Assembly: GCA_949752735.1 (NCBI GenBank)
Contig: OX457043.1
Span: forward strand, 40,301,297 to 40,365,296
Reading direction: 5' to 3'
Length of the DNA: 64,000 nt
From: Lumbricus terrestris
Lineage: Eukaryota; Annelida; Clitellata; Crassiclitellata; Lumbricidae
Shown: one piece after another, positions 24,311 through 36,060 of the stretch
Numbering within the stretch: position 1 is the first letter of the stretch
Layout: each line of letters begins with the position of its first letter
Program-made: the position numbers and the translations under genes
Notes under the pieces: model-generated
What the model was told of the DNA's origin: nothing
The model's input: only the letters and a program-made list of their open reading frames with translations
Databases searched by the model: none

Positions 24311-24931
24311 GACATTAAACTGACCTTTTAGCCTCGGCATGCGAGGAAGACTGCAGACTGCAAGAGATCTCTTTCGCAGACTTATCATCCAGCGACAATT
24401 TTCTGTTTAATCCCATGTGGTTTACAGCATAATTATAGACAGAAGCCTATCTGTCTGAACGTTTCGCAACAGAGTTCGCTTGGGGCGCTAGCTAAGCAGT
24501 AGGCTCGTAATGTACATGCGCACATTGTACACTGCGTACAGGGATTTACTCTTGTGTCCCAGCGAATGTATAATAACGACAATTTCTATGGCGCCATAAC
24601 ACAGCCATGCTGCTACAAGGGCGAGCGAAGATCTTACGCTGACCAATGGATTCGAAGCAAGAGTACTAGGCTAATGATTTGTGGTCTGTCTGCGAATTAC
24701 ATTTACCTGTATCAATAATACAGTGATTCTATCATTTTGCTGTCACCGCTTTGAACTTCCTGAAGGTGTCACCCGAATACCCGATGCGCCCTGGACACCT
24801 CCCCCTTCACACCCCTTCCCTTGTGACGCCACTTCCTGGAGTCCTGGACATCGTTCGAGAGCCTAGTGCTGTCTGCAGTCCTCTTGTAGGAATTCATCAC
24901 ATAATATGTCGCCTATGCCTATGGCTGCATG
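24311..24931. other. Unassigned stretch
   Basis: No gene recognised. A 12-bp-arm inverted repeat GCCTATGGCTGC...GCAGCCATAGGC (24917-24946 region) straddles the next element's left boundary. Confidence 0.4.
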
Positions 24932-24975
24932 TACGCAGCCATAGGCGTAACGTTCTATTGTGACGGTGATGTCCA

Positions 24976-25005
24976 GTCACCACCACTTTTAAAAGTGGTG
25001 GTGAC
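24976..25005. repeat. Perfect 30-bp palindrome
   Basis: GTCACCACCACTTTT followed directly by its reverse complement. A further direct copy of the arm follows at 25007 and another lies at 26388, near the other end of the same element. Confidence 0.95.
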
Positions 25006-25615
25006 AGTCACCACCACTTTTTGGTCCGACAAGGAAATATTTCTTTAGAAACATGAAACCATTTGGCTGTCTAACATAATAAAGGCTGTTCATGTATAAC
25101 ATCGCAATGGCGCCAATGCTGATAGCCTATATATATATATAGAGAGAGAGGTCTCCGTTGTCCACACTCGATAGTGTGTTCATTGTCCACAGTCATGGCT
25201 TAAATGGAGGAAAGGGAAGGAACTCCCTACCACTTTAAATTTGGGGAGGAAACGTGAAGCAATTGTCTCCCACAAATCGTTATGGCTCCGAGGCAGTGCA
25301 TGGCATGCCAACCGCCTCACAAAACCTTCTGGAATCATTGTTATTATCAAAATAGCATTGAAGGGACCTCCGTACCTTTAACCTCCCCCCCAGAAAAAAA
25401 GTTGGCTTAAACTTTAGGGAAGGATCAGCAGAAATTGAATTGGAAGAATCTGGGTAAAATTTTGTGAAAGAGCCGTTTTTAAAAATTGATTGACTTATCC
25501 ATGAGTGGAAAAATCGTGGAGTTCACCAGCAAGAGAGACGAAAGGGTAAAGAGTGAGAATGGAGAAGGGAGTCACCAGAGTTCATACTAAATTTGTATCT
25601 TGAGAAGGGGTACAG

Positions 25616-26333
25616 CGCAAGGGTTCGCAAACTGTGGGGTACGCCAGGCACCGGTTATGGGTAGGCAAAAACTTCCAGAAATATAATTTTTTTTTTGTGT
25701 TTATGGACTTTGTGTCCATCTTTCTTAGATTAGCATGCAATGGTTTTTAACGTTGCAACATATAACAGCATTATCATTATTTTATTTCTTTCACAACATA
25801 CAATTAAACTCACATACTATATGGGCTAGGCCTAATGCATGCAACATATTTTGTTGTTAGGCAAATTTCTGAAACAAATAGCGTTTATAATATGTGAGCC
25901 AGAAATTCTCTGCGTATGCCTATATCCGAGAGCTCAAAATAGGGGAGAGCTGAGTAATACTGGCCTAACGATTAATTTCTGGTCGGACTTCAAAATATTT
26001 GATTCCTTTCAGCACGTCATATCTGTGTGAACTGGTTTTAAAACTCTTCTGCCTGTCAAAGACAAAATATAACCTAAATTTGCGTTTGAATATGACAAAT
26101 ATTAAACCAGATACTTGAAGTCTGCGCTAGTAAAAAACAAGCCCACAACACCACAGCGTTATAGGTTAGCTCTTTCTTACCGGGGTTACAGACCAATTTT
26201 GCCTTTTTTAAAACATGATTACATGAATAAAACTATACATAATAATTATTATATTTAAAATTTTGCTCCCTAATATGACTATAATAGGCCTATGCACGGG
26301 GGGAGGGACAAAAATGAAGTTTGAGAACTGCTG
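25616..26333. mobile_element. Nested hAT-like element, 718 bp, with 8-bp TSD
   Basis: Left end CGCAAGGGTTCGCAAAC; right end in reverse complement CAGCAGTTCTCAAAC. Flanking 8-mers GGGTACAG at 25608-25615 and 26334-26341 are identical. Non-coding AT-rich interior with an 11-T run at 25688. It interrupts the element at 24940-26423 and is therefore younger. Confidence 0.75.
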
Positions 26334-26677
26334 GGGTACAGGAAGTCGAGGAAAGAATTGAACTGAGAAGTTGTGTGCCAAGAAATAGTCACCACCACTT
26401 TTACTGGGAAAGTTACGCCCATGTATGCAGCTACTTTTAACGTCGGTGGTTATCAGTATTAAACGAATAAACGTGTGGTTTATTCGCCAATGTCAGCGAC
26501 GAATTCGCAAGAGGGCGCTATATGAACAGAGACTTATTTATCTGGAGATTCCGATTCCCTTTGCCTAGTAGAATAATCTGCAGTTGATTCAGGGTTAGTT
26601 ATGGACTTATGGTATGCTATGTGCTACCCTAGATGCATCTGAAACGTGCGATTATGATTAAAATTAGCGTATACAGC

Positions 26678-26967
26678 CAGTGACGGCACCAGAAGTTGGG
26701 GGGGGGGGGGTAGAAGCCTCCCGGAGGAAATTTTCCATTTTCATCCGCCAAAATTTCTGACGACATTTTTTAATCATCCGGCCGAAATCTCATGAAAATT
26801 TTCCATTTTCATCGCCAACATTTCTGACGACCTTTTTTTTAGTCATCCGGTCGAAAATCTTGGAAATCTTTCAGTTTTTGCATGTAAAAAACCCGGATGG
26901 CTTTTCTCAGGGGGCTTAGCCTTTTATAGGGGCCTAGTCCCCCTAGTCCACCCTAGCGCCGCCACTG
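26678..26967. mobile_element. hAT MITE related to the one at 3360
   Basis: Ends CAGTGACGGCACCAG and, in reverse complement, CAGTGGCGGCGCTAGG. It holds two copies of the CATTTTCATCGCCAAAATTTC module (complement of the module at 3500 and 3580). Flanks TATACAGC / TATAGCCT are only partly alike. Confidence 0.75.
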
Positions 26968-27582
26968 TATAGCCTACTGCTGGATAACGTATTCATTCAT
27001 TATTCATTACGGGACCCTGTTTAGCACATGTTCCGGGGCAGGGCTCTAGTCGAGGGTATACGAGAGTTTGCAGCGTGTGCTAGTGTAGGCCTACTCAACT
27101 CACAAAATATTTGCGTTTTGTGCACGGAAAAATGACCTGCAGGCAAGGCATAGGCAACTGTATCGCGCACTCACCTCTAAATTTGCCGCTGCAACCCTGC
27201 TCACGGTCATGGAGATTGTACGCTGGCGCCCTCAAACCCAGCGCGGACAAAATATAAGGGACAGATACCTGAGAAGGAGTTCTAGCAAGGGAGCTGATCA
27301 TCAAATGGAAGCGATTCCAGGTCGAGAGGCTTGCCACCGAGAATGCACGTCCCGATGCTCTGGTTTCCGATGCTTTCTTTGATTTCATAGACACGAGTCA
27401 CACCACCTGAAACAAGTCGTGTCATGCATAGGCTATCCATTTGCAATCAAATGTCTAGTCATCGTCAGATCGTTTCCCGAGACATAACGAATGTACGTGT
27501 ATACGTGTGCGTGGGTTTAAAAGTATGAAGTGTGCGACTGTATTATAAGGTTACAGTATAGCTTTACTGTAGCCTTATAGGC
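26968..27582. other. Unassigned stretch
   Basis: No gene recognised. A minus-strand frame at 27095-27394 has no family features that I can name. Confidence 0.4.
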
Positions 27583-27914
27583 CAGTGCAGCTGCGGCCCG
27601 CGATACCATTTCAAGTGGTCCACCTGATGTCACTGAATTTTTGCACTTTTTGTGCTGAAACAGCTCGATGGTTAATTATAAAGCATGTCAAACATGGTAT
27701 TGTGTAGGCTGTAATTATGCTATTATTCATTATTATTGTTATTCATTTTGTAGTATAGATATAATCATTTCAAAATAAATGTCAGTAGGCTAGTCTAGTT
27801 AATAATAATCAATAAATTTAGCTGTTACTTTTTGAGTTTACTGTTGCGGACCTTGACTTCATAAATTATTATTGGTTCTGCGGCCCGTGGTGCCAAAAAG
27901 GCTGAATAGCACTG
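27583..27914. mobile_element. Probable hAT MITE with GCGGCCCG near both ends
   Basis: Left CAGTGCAGCTGCGGCCCGCG; right in reverse complement CAGTGCTATTCAGCC and then CCACGGGCCGCAG. The CAGTG ends and subterminal CTGCGGCCCG fit a hAT MITE. The target duplication is not clear. Confidence 0.5.
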
Positions 27915-30577
27915 GCATAGTCCTTCTTTATTCCTTATCAGATCAGGCAGGATATGCGTTGCTACACGCCGTTTACACCCCCTCTAGGAACCGCATTTCC
28001 ACTAGAAAAAAATTAACAGCTGCTCTTGCATGTAGTAGGCCTGATGTAAATAGTTATCCACCGGTAGAATTAAGATAAAATAGAGAATAATATTAGATGA
28101 TAATTATACTAAAGAAAGTTTATCGGATTATTAGATAGGCCTAATTATCTCAGATTGAAGTTGACTACTGCCGCGATTTGTATTCCTACTTAAGGACTTA
28201 GAAAAGGTCGTCAGGAAAAGAGAAGTGTCAAGATGAGATATAATTAGATAGAGTAAAAACCTCCCTCTGGTCAACGACATGCGCCACAGCGGTTGATCGT
28301 CCGCCAAACCGTCATTTATCCTCGACCCCTCGACACATGGATTCCACCAGCGCCTAAAGTGTAGAAAAATAAGTACCTGGATGCCCCTTACCTCCCCCAA
28401 AAAGTGCCTCGACGTCCTTACCTTTCCCGTCTGTGCTCGCCAATAAAGGGCTGGACGGCGCTCAGATTTTAAAACAAGTGCATGGACGCCGTCCATGACC
28501 GTCTATGCACATTTTAAGCCTTGGATTCCACATGCACGGAGACCATTAGATTGAACGCCATTAAACACTGGACTATTGTACCAACGACATAATTATGATA
28601 TTAGCTCGATATGGAGACCATAATTATTATTCCATCCTTAGACCAACCAGACCTGAACGGTTCGGCTTCGGTTGTGGAGGGGGTTCCGTTTGATTGAACG
28701 CCATCAATTATGAGGACTTCCTTAGACAATTGTTTGTTTGTGCAGAATAAACGAGTCTGACTCTCCTCATCCATCACAATCACGTTTCACGTATACCAGA
28801 GCCGTGTTAGCCACAGGCGTCAGATGAGCCACATTGTCTTATAATAATTATTAGATAGAGTCACAGAGTCACAGTGGATGATGAAAGACGCGTCCAACAA
28901 AATTAATCTCGTCGTTTGACAGATATAAGAAATGTAGAAAACGACTTGTTTGTAATATATATCGACGAAGATGGTGTAACAACAGACCTAACTCAGCCAA
29001 CACGAAAGTCTTTGGGGTTGTACACGACCAACGTCCTTCAACATCGTCTTATTATGTGTGCATTGTGCAGACTGGAATAGGAAATTGACGTAGCCTATAC
29101 GTTTCAAGCTGTTAATTCACGGCCATCGAATGTCAGTGCCTACGTAAGCATAGTGTAGGCATAGTGTATAAAAGATAAAGAGTTGTGCTGAAAGCTTGAA
29201 TTTTTTAGATTTGGTACAGTGAGCTTCATCATTTCAAACCGTCACCAAATACAAGCACACCGAGGTGCGACAAGCAACTGGTTAATAATAATTATACTTA
29301 TAGTATGACATAATTATTTCCTCACTTATAGCTACCACCGGTTCCTGCAGAGACTGTTTTTATACGGGTGACAAATCTGTTAAGGCTTAAACGAATGAAA
29401 TGTGTTATGACGAGATGTCATTTGTTTTTGGGAAATACGTCAAGCCTCCTACCCTGAAGGACATGTCACTGGCATTAAGACAATAGTCTCCTGCTTCGAG
29501 ATAATACAAAGCCTATTTGTATACCGGTAAGTGGTAACGTTTCTTATGGTATCAGGGTATTTTTTGGCATACACAGTTAGCAATATAATTATGCAATGTA
29601 TAAAATTCCTATGGAGCCTGTTTATGATTTGATCACGGCACAACGAGTTCCAATAATAATAATAACTATAATTCAATAATTAACCATTATTGTAATTCCG
29701 GCCTAGTATTGATAATATGCAAATGACGTGATTAAATATGGAAATCGATGCAAATGCAGTAATAACAAACAAACTAATTTCACTGGTGTAAGAGATGCGA
29801 CATAAACGTAGATTTTAAAAAAATCGCAAAATACTTCAACGATAGCAAGCAACGCTGTAGTTTGATTTGCTTCTATAGAAGCGACGCTGACACTCAGCAT
29901 GAGCAGCTCCAGATTGTGTAGGAATCAGATTAAATCTAATGATTGCGAATAGACCTATTAATGGCCTATTTGCTGACGACATTGGTGTTCACACAATTGG
30001 TGTTCTAGGGATGATATGTGTCCATGTGTTCATCGTCTAGAAGAGAAACAGAATTTCTGGATATTACGACCCGGAGTGACATAACCAGCCGAAGATTCTG
30101 CCCAATGATATACATGTACATATAATATTATATTCATTTAATAAGAAACCAGGTTGACAAAACCGCAACTCAGTTACAATGTAAGGATACGTTCTGCGGA
30201 TGACACAGGCGTTTTCTGAGAAGTTGAAAAGGCAATTAAAGAGAGCTCTAGGGATGATAATGTGTCCATCGTCTTTTTATCGGTGATCATGCCGAAAAAC
30301 TCGAAAAACGATAGAACTTCTAATGGACAAGATCAAAGACGTAATAACTGTATTATATAGCTAATGAACGTCCACTGAGAAGCTGTTGACCAAGTAGAAC
30401 AGAACACGGTTCTTTCTATGATGACTATTAATCGCCCAGGGCAATACCGAAAACGACATATGAGAATAATTGGATAAACTTCACAAGCATTTAGATTTTA
30501 GAATAATGCAGTATTATATTAATTATAATCCAATAATGCAGCATATAAGAGGTTAACTATAATCCATTGCTTATGTC
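27915..30577. other. Unassigned 2.7-kb stretch
   Basis: AT-rich single-copy-looking DNA. I see no gene, RNA, inverted ends or arrays. Short frames at 28131-28496 and elsewhere carry no recognisable motif. Confidence 0.4.
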
Positions 30578-30622
30578 GTCTCCGAGTGGACTTCTTGAAG
30601 GGCGCTATATAAGTTCTTAAAA
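30578..30622 (+). mobile_element. L2-like LINE 3' end stub
   Basis: CTTCTTGAAGGGCGCTATATAAG followed at once by a GAAT array, as at other LINE tails in this window. Confidence 0.65.
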
Positions 30623-30787
30623 TGAATGAATGAATGAGTGAATGAATGAATGAATGAGTGAATGAGTGAATGAATGAATGAATAAATGAATGAGTAAATG
30701 AGTGAATGATTGAATGGATGGATGATTGAATGGATGAATGAATGGATGAATGAATGAATGAATGAATGAATGAATGAATGAATGAAC
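30620..30787. repeat. GAAT microsatellite
   Basis: (GAAT)n with GAGT and GGAT variants. It probably grew from the LINE tail just before it. Confidence 0.95.
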
Positions 30788-30859
30788 AGGACATGCAAAA
30801 GCAGAGAATTGACAAGCAAAATCAATATAAAAAATGCGAGACGATGGTTCAATCCGTCA

Positions 30860-30959
30860 TATACAATATGGATATCCATTCTATTTACAATATGGATATC
30901 CATTCTATTTACAATATGGATATCCATTCTATTTACAATATGGATATCCATCCTATATA
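30860..30959. repeat. 24-bp minisatellite, left part
   Basis: Four units of TACAATATGGATATCCAT plus TCTATT. Each contains the 12-bp palindrome ATGGATATCCAT. The array continues at 31519 on the other side of a transposon. Confidence 0.95.
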
Positions 30960-31518
30960 CACTGTGTCCGGATAAAAAGTAGACCCCACAAAAAGTGTAA
31001 TAACTCGGTCAAAACTTTTAGGATTTGTCTGAAATTTTAAACAGAGCAACAGTGACCATATTTACACGAGTTCCTAAAGCCGATTAGACATATTCGTGAG
31101 TTTGTCAAAGTTATGAGCGTTTAAAATGCAGCACCAAAAAATTGAACTTTCCAACATGGAAAACCTGAAAGGAAGTGAAATTCAGCTATATATGGTGCTC
31201 AAAATGTCCTTCTTGTTCACGAACACACGACCGTAGACGTAGCAGTTGTCCAGGGATACACTCGGCTTCATACCAACCAGCTGTGGCCGCCCAGCAATCC
31301 AGGCCTCGATCCGGAGTAGCAGGTGCATTTACTGGAGGAGCGCGTTTTTCGTTCACGCGTATTCATGGCATCGATAACCGTATAGGGCGTAGGGCGCGTC
31401 TGATTGAAGAGTGGCAGGTGTTTGACCAGGTGATCATCGACCGGACCATCAAACAGTAGCGTCTACGTCTACAGTAGTGTGTCCGTGAACAAGAAGGACT
31501 TTTTATCCGGACACAGTG
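30960..31518 (+). mobile_element. Tc1/mariner non-autonomous element, 559 bp
   Basis: Perfect 21-bp inverted ends (CACTGTGTCCGGATAAAAAG plus T) flanked by TA on both sides, the target choice of Tc1/mariner. The interior keeps a scrap of transposase C-terminus: LIEEWQVFDQVIIDRTIKQ in the frame ending at 31459, alike in layout to the end of the mariner at 56998. The catalytic domain is deleted. Confidence 0.88.
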
Positions 31519-31707
31519 TACAATATACAATGTGGATATCCATCATATATACAACATGGATATCCATCCTATTTACAATATGGATATCCATCCAATATAC
31601 AATATGGATATCCATCCTATATACAACATGGATATCCATCCTATATACAATACACACTATGGATGCCCATCCTATATATAATATGCATATCCATCCTATA
31701 TACATAT
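31519..31707. repeat. 24-bp minisatellite, right part
   Basis: About eight more-diverged units of the same TACAATATGGATATCCATCC type. A single remnant unit lies at 33813-33833 beyond the next transposon. Confidence 0.95.
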
Positions 31708-33812
31708 TAGTGTGGTCCTTAGCTCCATGAAAAAATATTTTTTGGAGAATTTTAAACGAGGCACCCTCCTAACTTGTACCTTTAGGTTAAAGAATATTAA
31801 CACTGAAAATTATGGCAGATTTTTTTGAGTTTTAGGGGTCGCTACAGGACGTAACATATATATCAATGTAAAGACACAGGCGAAACATGGAAAATCGTAT
31901 ATTGTATACTATTACTAGTGTACATGTATGGTTGAATGCACAAAATGAAATAAATTCTGGTGGGCAATGGACCGTGCTGGAGGTGGACTAGTGGCCTGTG
32001 GGCTGGTTTACTATTTTGGACAAAACGCATACAGGGACATAAAGATGTTTTCCAGTTAATGTTTCCAATATTGCATCAGTCTTTTGCGACGATAGGTATA
32101 CCGCATATTTCTTCACAATCAATATAGCAGACTCTGCATCTGATCCTCATTATTTGTTTGAAGCTTGTTATACTTGTTCATGAGTGCCACTCCACGCTTT
32201 GTAATGTCATTCACAACTTTCACTGAGCTCGCAGTGGCCTAATCTAACTTGAAGTTCTTGTCGTTTGACCATGTATATCAACGTCCTGTTGGAGAAAACT
32301 TGAAAAATCTCGTGTTTTCCATGACAAATTCTTCCAGTTGCATTGAGCTTATTACAGCAGGTTCCAAGGTTCTTTGTAGTGGATGTTCGATCCAAGTCTT
32401 GTCCAGAGTAGTAACCATTTGGCGCTTGGTATAAATGGAAGCCCCATGCATAGGGCCCATAAATCAAAGAACGCAAAAGCCACCAATTCCTCTGAAAGAT
32501 ACCAAAGGTCACCCAAACATTTCTTCATTGCAACGTCTGCAACTGCACTATTTATCTCCCTGTATGTTGTCAATGTCCTTAAAGATCTACACTCTACAGG
32601 ACCGGTCAAGTCGAGGAGTAGGCCTATAGCTAGATGGTGCATACGGTGCTTGAAACCAGACTTTGACGTATAGCAGGCAGATGTAAGCTATACCCTTTAA
32701 TTTGTTCTCTTCTTGTTGACTTGAATTATTTCTTGAACATCCATATCTTAACACTGTAAACGCTCTTGCCGATCAACCTCGCTCTGTGCAGCCCAGCTGA
32801 AAAATCATTATGTCCTTACCCTTCGGTGAACCAAGAGAAAACATAACCACTGCCTCCAACTTAATTTAGGCCTATGTGATAGCGACATGCACTCTACAAC
32901 AAATCCTTGTCCAGCTTCTGTTCAAACAGGATGCAGGCACCAATCTAAGTCCACTGTTCACTGATTGTGGTGTCGAAACACATAGATTTGATTTGATCAG
33001 TAATGCCCCAAGTCATAACCGCTTCATACACTGCAGACACTAAAGATTTTCTTGTTCAGATGATAACTTCTGTAAACCGAGGATCTTGTCAACATCCACT
33101 CTAGAAAAGAGGACATGAAGACGGTCTACAATTTCTTTACTGCAGTCTGCAGATGTCTTCCAACAACTTTCCATCCCAGTGAATTATTAGAGGAACTCGT
33201 GGTTGGCATTCAGCTTTCAAGTTTTCAAATTTTTTTTGCCGATTCCTTATTCACTGCTTAAGCATTGAAAAACGATAGAGATTGAACTCTGCGGGATCAT
33301 TGCCAAGACATTATAGTGCAAAAGAAAGTAGGCCTACAAGTGTTGCATTTCTGTTACTCACTTTCGCCGTGGCATTGTCAAGACTTAGGCCTATTGCCAA
33401 CTTTGTGTACTCTTCGACAATAGCGAAATTATACACTATACACAAAAAACCAAAATGAAGCGAAATTGTCGCCAAAAGATGCAATGGCTGTGAATGCATT
33501 ATAAAAAATGTGAATAAAATAAGTAAGTAGGTGGCAATCATGATGTCGGAGGTGTTAATAAATATGTGAGTAGTTGTCTATCAAATTCTATCATAGCGAT
33601 TAAAAAGGTTGGAAAGCATATTAATGGAAATTGCGCATAGTGGACCACAAAGCCCAAATTAATTCTAAGCTTGAACTTTGACCTCTGGTAGCGACCCCTA
33701 AATGTCCTCAGATTCTCGCCAAAATTTTTCTCAATTTTTTTCTCATCAATAGAAACCAACTTAGAGGGTGCCCCGTTATAAAATGAAACTTTTAAAAATA
33801 AGAACCACCCTA
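31708..33812 (-). mobile_element. hAT-like transposon, 2.1 kb (TAGTGTGGTCC ends), with 8-bp TSD
   Basis: Left TAGTGTGGTCCTTAGC; right in reverse complement TAGGGTGGTTCTTATT. Both then have GGGCACCCTC(C/T)AA and TTTAGGGGTCGCTAC-like blocks, so the inverted ends extend about 130 bp. Identical flanking 8-mers ATACATAT at 31700-31707 and 33813-33820. Minus-strand frames at 32207-32642 (for example DLWYLSEELVAFAFFD) look like broken transposase, judged only from memory of similar hypothetical proteins. No intact gene. Confidence 0.8.
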
Positions 33813-34204
33813 ATACATATACAATATGGATTGGAACGCTGGGTAATGCGAAGACAAGATCAAACAAATAAAACACCGGAATGATCTGTTTGAGGATAAT
33901 AGCATTGATTTCAAGAATGCATAAAATAGGATTATAACGGAGGATGCAAAGAACCATGCTTGACGCAGTTGTTTAACGATGAATCGGATGGCTTTGGACG
34001 CTGTAGACATTGTAGACAGAATGTCATTCATCGTATACCAATATATCCACGCAATGCTAGAGAAATGAAAGACTCGCCGGATAAACAAAGACAGACCAAG
34101 ACGCATTCGTTGGATGGAGAATATAAATGCTTTAGAAATTTCGAGTTTACGATTACGATTACGATTACGAAATGGAGCAACTTAAGGGAAGTATATACAT
34201 GTGT

Positions 34205-34208
34205 AAGG

Positions 34209-34270
<62 letters not shown>
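34205..34270. repeat. TA dinucleotide array
   Basis: About 31 TA units directly before the SINE. Confidence 0.97.
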
Positions 34271-34274
<4 letters not shown>

Positions 34275-34280
34275 GCGTAA

Positions 34281-34507
34281 GGCGCGGTGGTGTAGTGGTG
34301 GCGTCGTTGCCTTGAAGCCGGAAGGTTCGAGGTTCGAATCCACCTCACGTCACCGCGTAGGGACCTTGGGCAAGTTCTTCATTCGCAATTGCTCAGCGCT
34401 TCGGCGTGAAACTCCGTTGCAGTGTCCGCTCTGCAGTCGGGAGCGCCTCTGAGTAGCAAGAGATCTTGAAGGGGCGCTATAGCAAGTGCACATACAAACA
34501 AACAAAC
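34281..34507 (+). mobile_element. tRNA-derived SINE, family 1 (best copy)
   Basis: The head GGCGCGGTGGTGTAGTGG has a box A (TGGTGTAGTGG, 34288-34298) and an exact box B (GGTTCGAATCC, 34331-34341), 32 bp apart, as in a tRNA. The middle has ACCTTGGGCAAGTTC and TTGCTCAGCGCTTCGGCGTG. The tail GGGAGCGCCTCTGAGTAG...GGGGCGCTATAG matches the 3' end of the L2-like LINE. It ends in a CAAACAAACAAAC tail. It cannot be a functional tRNA: the body is too long and the anticodon arm is not intact. Confidence 0.9.
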
Positions 34508-34612
34508 ATACATGTATATATACTCTGGGTTTGACAAAATAATTGATGACGGAGGGCAGTGGCGATCATTTATTCGTACCAATGGCTGCCAAATGGCTGG
34601 CGTCATGAACTA

Positions 34613-34673
34613 ATGATGATGATGATGATGATGATGATGCTGATTATCGTCGTCGTCGTCGTCGTCGTCGTCG
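34613..34673. repeat. GAT then GTC trinucleotide arrays
   Basis: (GAT)n 34613-34638 and (GTC)n 34648-34673. Confidence 0.95.
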
Positions 34674-34679
34674 ATGTCT

Positions 34680-35820
34680 TTTCTCTTCCTCTCTAAACTA
34701 TCAATCTCAGCATCAACCATGCAGCGTATAAGCAATATTAAGCATCTCTTTTCTGTTTGTCTAAATGCTGATTATTCTGCAATATTTTATTTGTATGTCT
34801 ATGAATTTGTGCATATCCGCTAGTTGTTTTTAGCTCATAATGATAGATTGAGGCCTGTCTGATTAAGCAAACTGCAGGTCTAAGCATGCAATCACTTTTA
34901 TGGTCTTTAACCAAAGAAGAACTAGCAATGCTGCATCTGAAGTTTTTGGTTCGCAATCTCGAAAGGATTGCGGTTCATGACGCTGGTGAATTAATGAGGT
35001 GTGGGTCCTGATTCAGATACTTGACACAACAGTCTGCATCCTGGAGATGCCGTCAACAGCGTCACACGTGCAGTGACTTTCCCCAATCGATCTCTTCCCG
35101 GGGGTTGGTCAAACCTAACACTAATATGGGCGCAGAAACAGCGTGAGACAGGCTTTAATTGTATCTGGAAAACAATTGTCTTTGAAACCAATGTTAACAA
35201 TCTCAAAAGCCATTAATAAGTTTCGTATAATTGTAATCGTCGAAAGGATCCAATCAATGAAAGAACTGGGATTGAGATCTGACTCAATCATGGCGGTGAA
35301 ATAAATACATAATTATCTGAACATCTCTCTGATTAATAGCCATATATACGACACAGGTTGTATGACTTCTCAATGTCTTTATTCTCTCATTGTACGATTT
35401 TAAAAAAATTATGAAGATAAAAGCAGCGATAACGAAAATACAACATTCCAGCTTCAATGGAGTCGGAAAATTGGTTTCTTCGGAAATAGTTTTTAGGAAA
35501 CAACAAAAGCGTTTGACAGTTATGAATCTTTCGCTTCCCGTGTTTTGGGGGGTACGGCAGAAGGCCTAAGATAGCCTGATAGCAGCAAGAAGATTTCGTT
35601 CTTTCTATTTCAAAAAGAATTGAAGAACGCAAAGCTGCCACAATTGTTGGTAGATGAAATACGGTTTACCATTCCTCAATTTAATCTCTTGTATAAACTA
35701 TAAATTTCTCTATTGCATTTGAATAGTAGAAAGACAATGTTACGTATTGGGGAGGGGGCAACTACGACTCGAATTCGATATAATCTTTGAAACGCATTAA
35801 ATGTTTGCGGATCTCTGTCC
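34680..35820. other. Unassigned stretch
   Basis: No gene or element recognised. Confidence 0.4.
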
Positions 35821-35865
35821 GTCTGTCCGTCTGTCTGTCTCTCTCTATATATATCTCTCGACCTT

Positions 35866-35913
<48 letters not shown>

Positions 35914-36060
35914 ATTTATCTCTGTGTATACGGCTGTTTGACTCTGTATCTCTGTATCACTGTCTCGATGTCTTCTTCTCTTTCGCTCTCTTTCTCTTTA
36001 TTTATCTCTCTCTGTCTGGCTGTTTGGCTTTAACTCTGTATCTCTGTCTGGATTCCACGC
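35820..36060. repeat. CT-rich microsatellite
   Basis: (CTGT)n then (CT)n at 35870-35911, with looser CT/TTTAT repeats after it. Confidence 0.9.

Larger units (their letters stand above)
24940..26423. mobile_element. hAT MITE-like element with a nested hAT insertion
   Basis: Termini CATAGGCGTAACGTT and, in reverse complement, CATGGGCGTAACTTT. Flanking 8-mers TACGCAGC (24932-24939) and TATGCAGC (26424-26431) differ at one base, consistent with an old 8-bp hAT duplication. Subterminally it carries GTCACCACCACTTTT in several orientations. Subtracting the nested element leaves about 758 bp. The same termini occur at 47698-47846. Confidence 0.75.

Noticed and set aside
28131..28496. A 121-codon minus-strand frame as a host gene
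   Set aside because: No recognisable domain or signal, no neighbouring exon, and length expected by chance.
34281..34355. A genuine tRNA gene
   Set aside because: Box A and box B are good, but four copies in the window continue into a common 150-bp body with a LINE-like tail, which marks a SINE.
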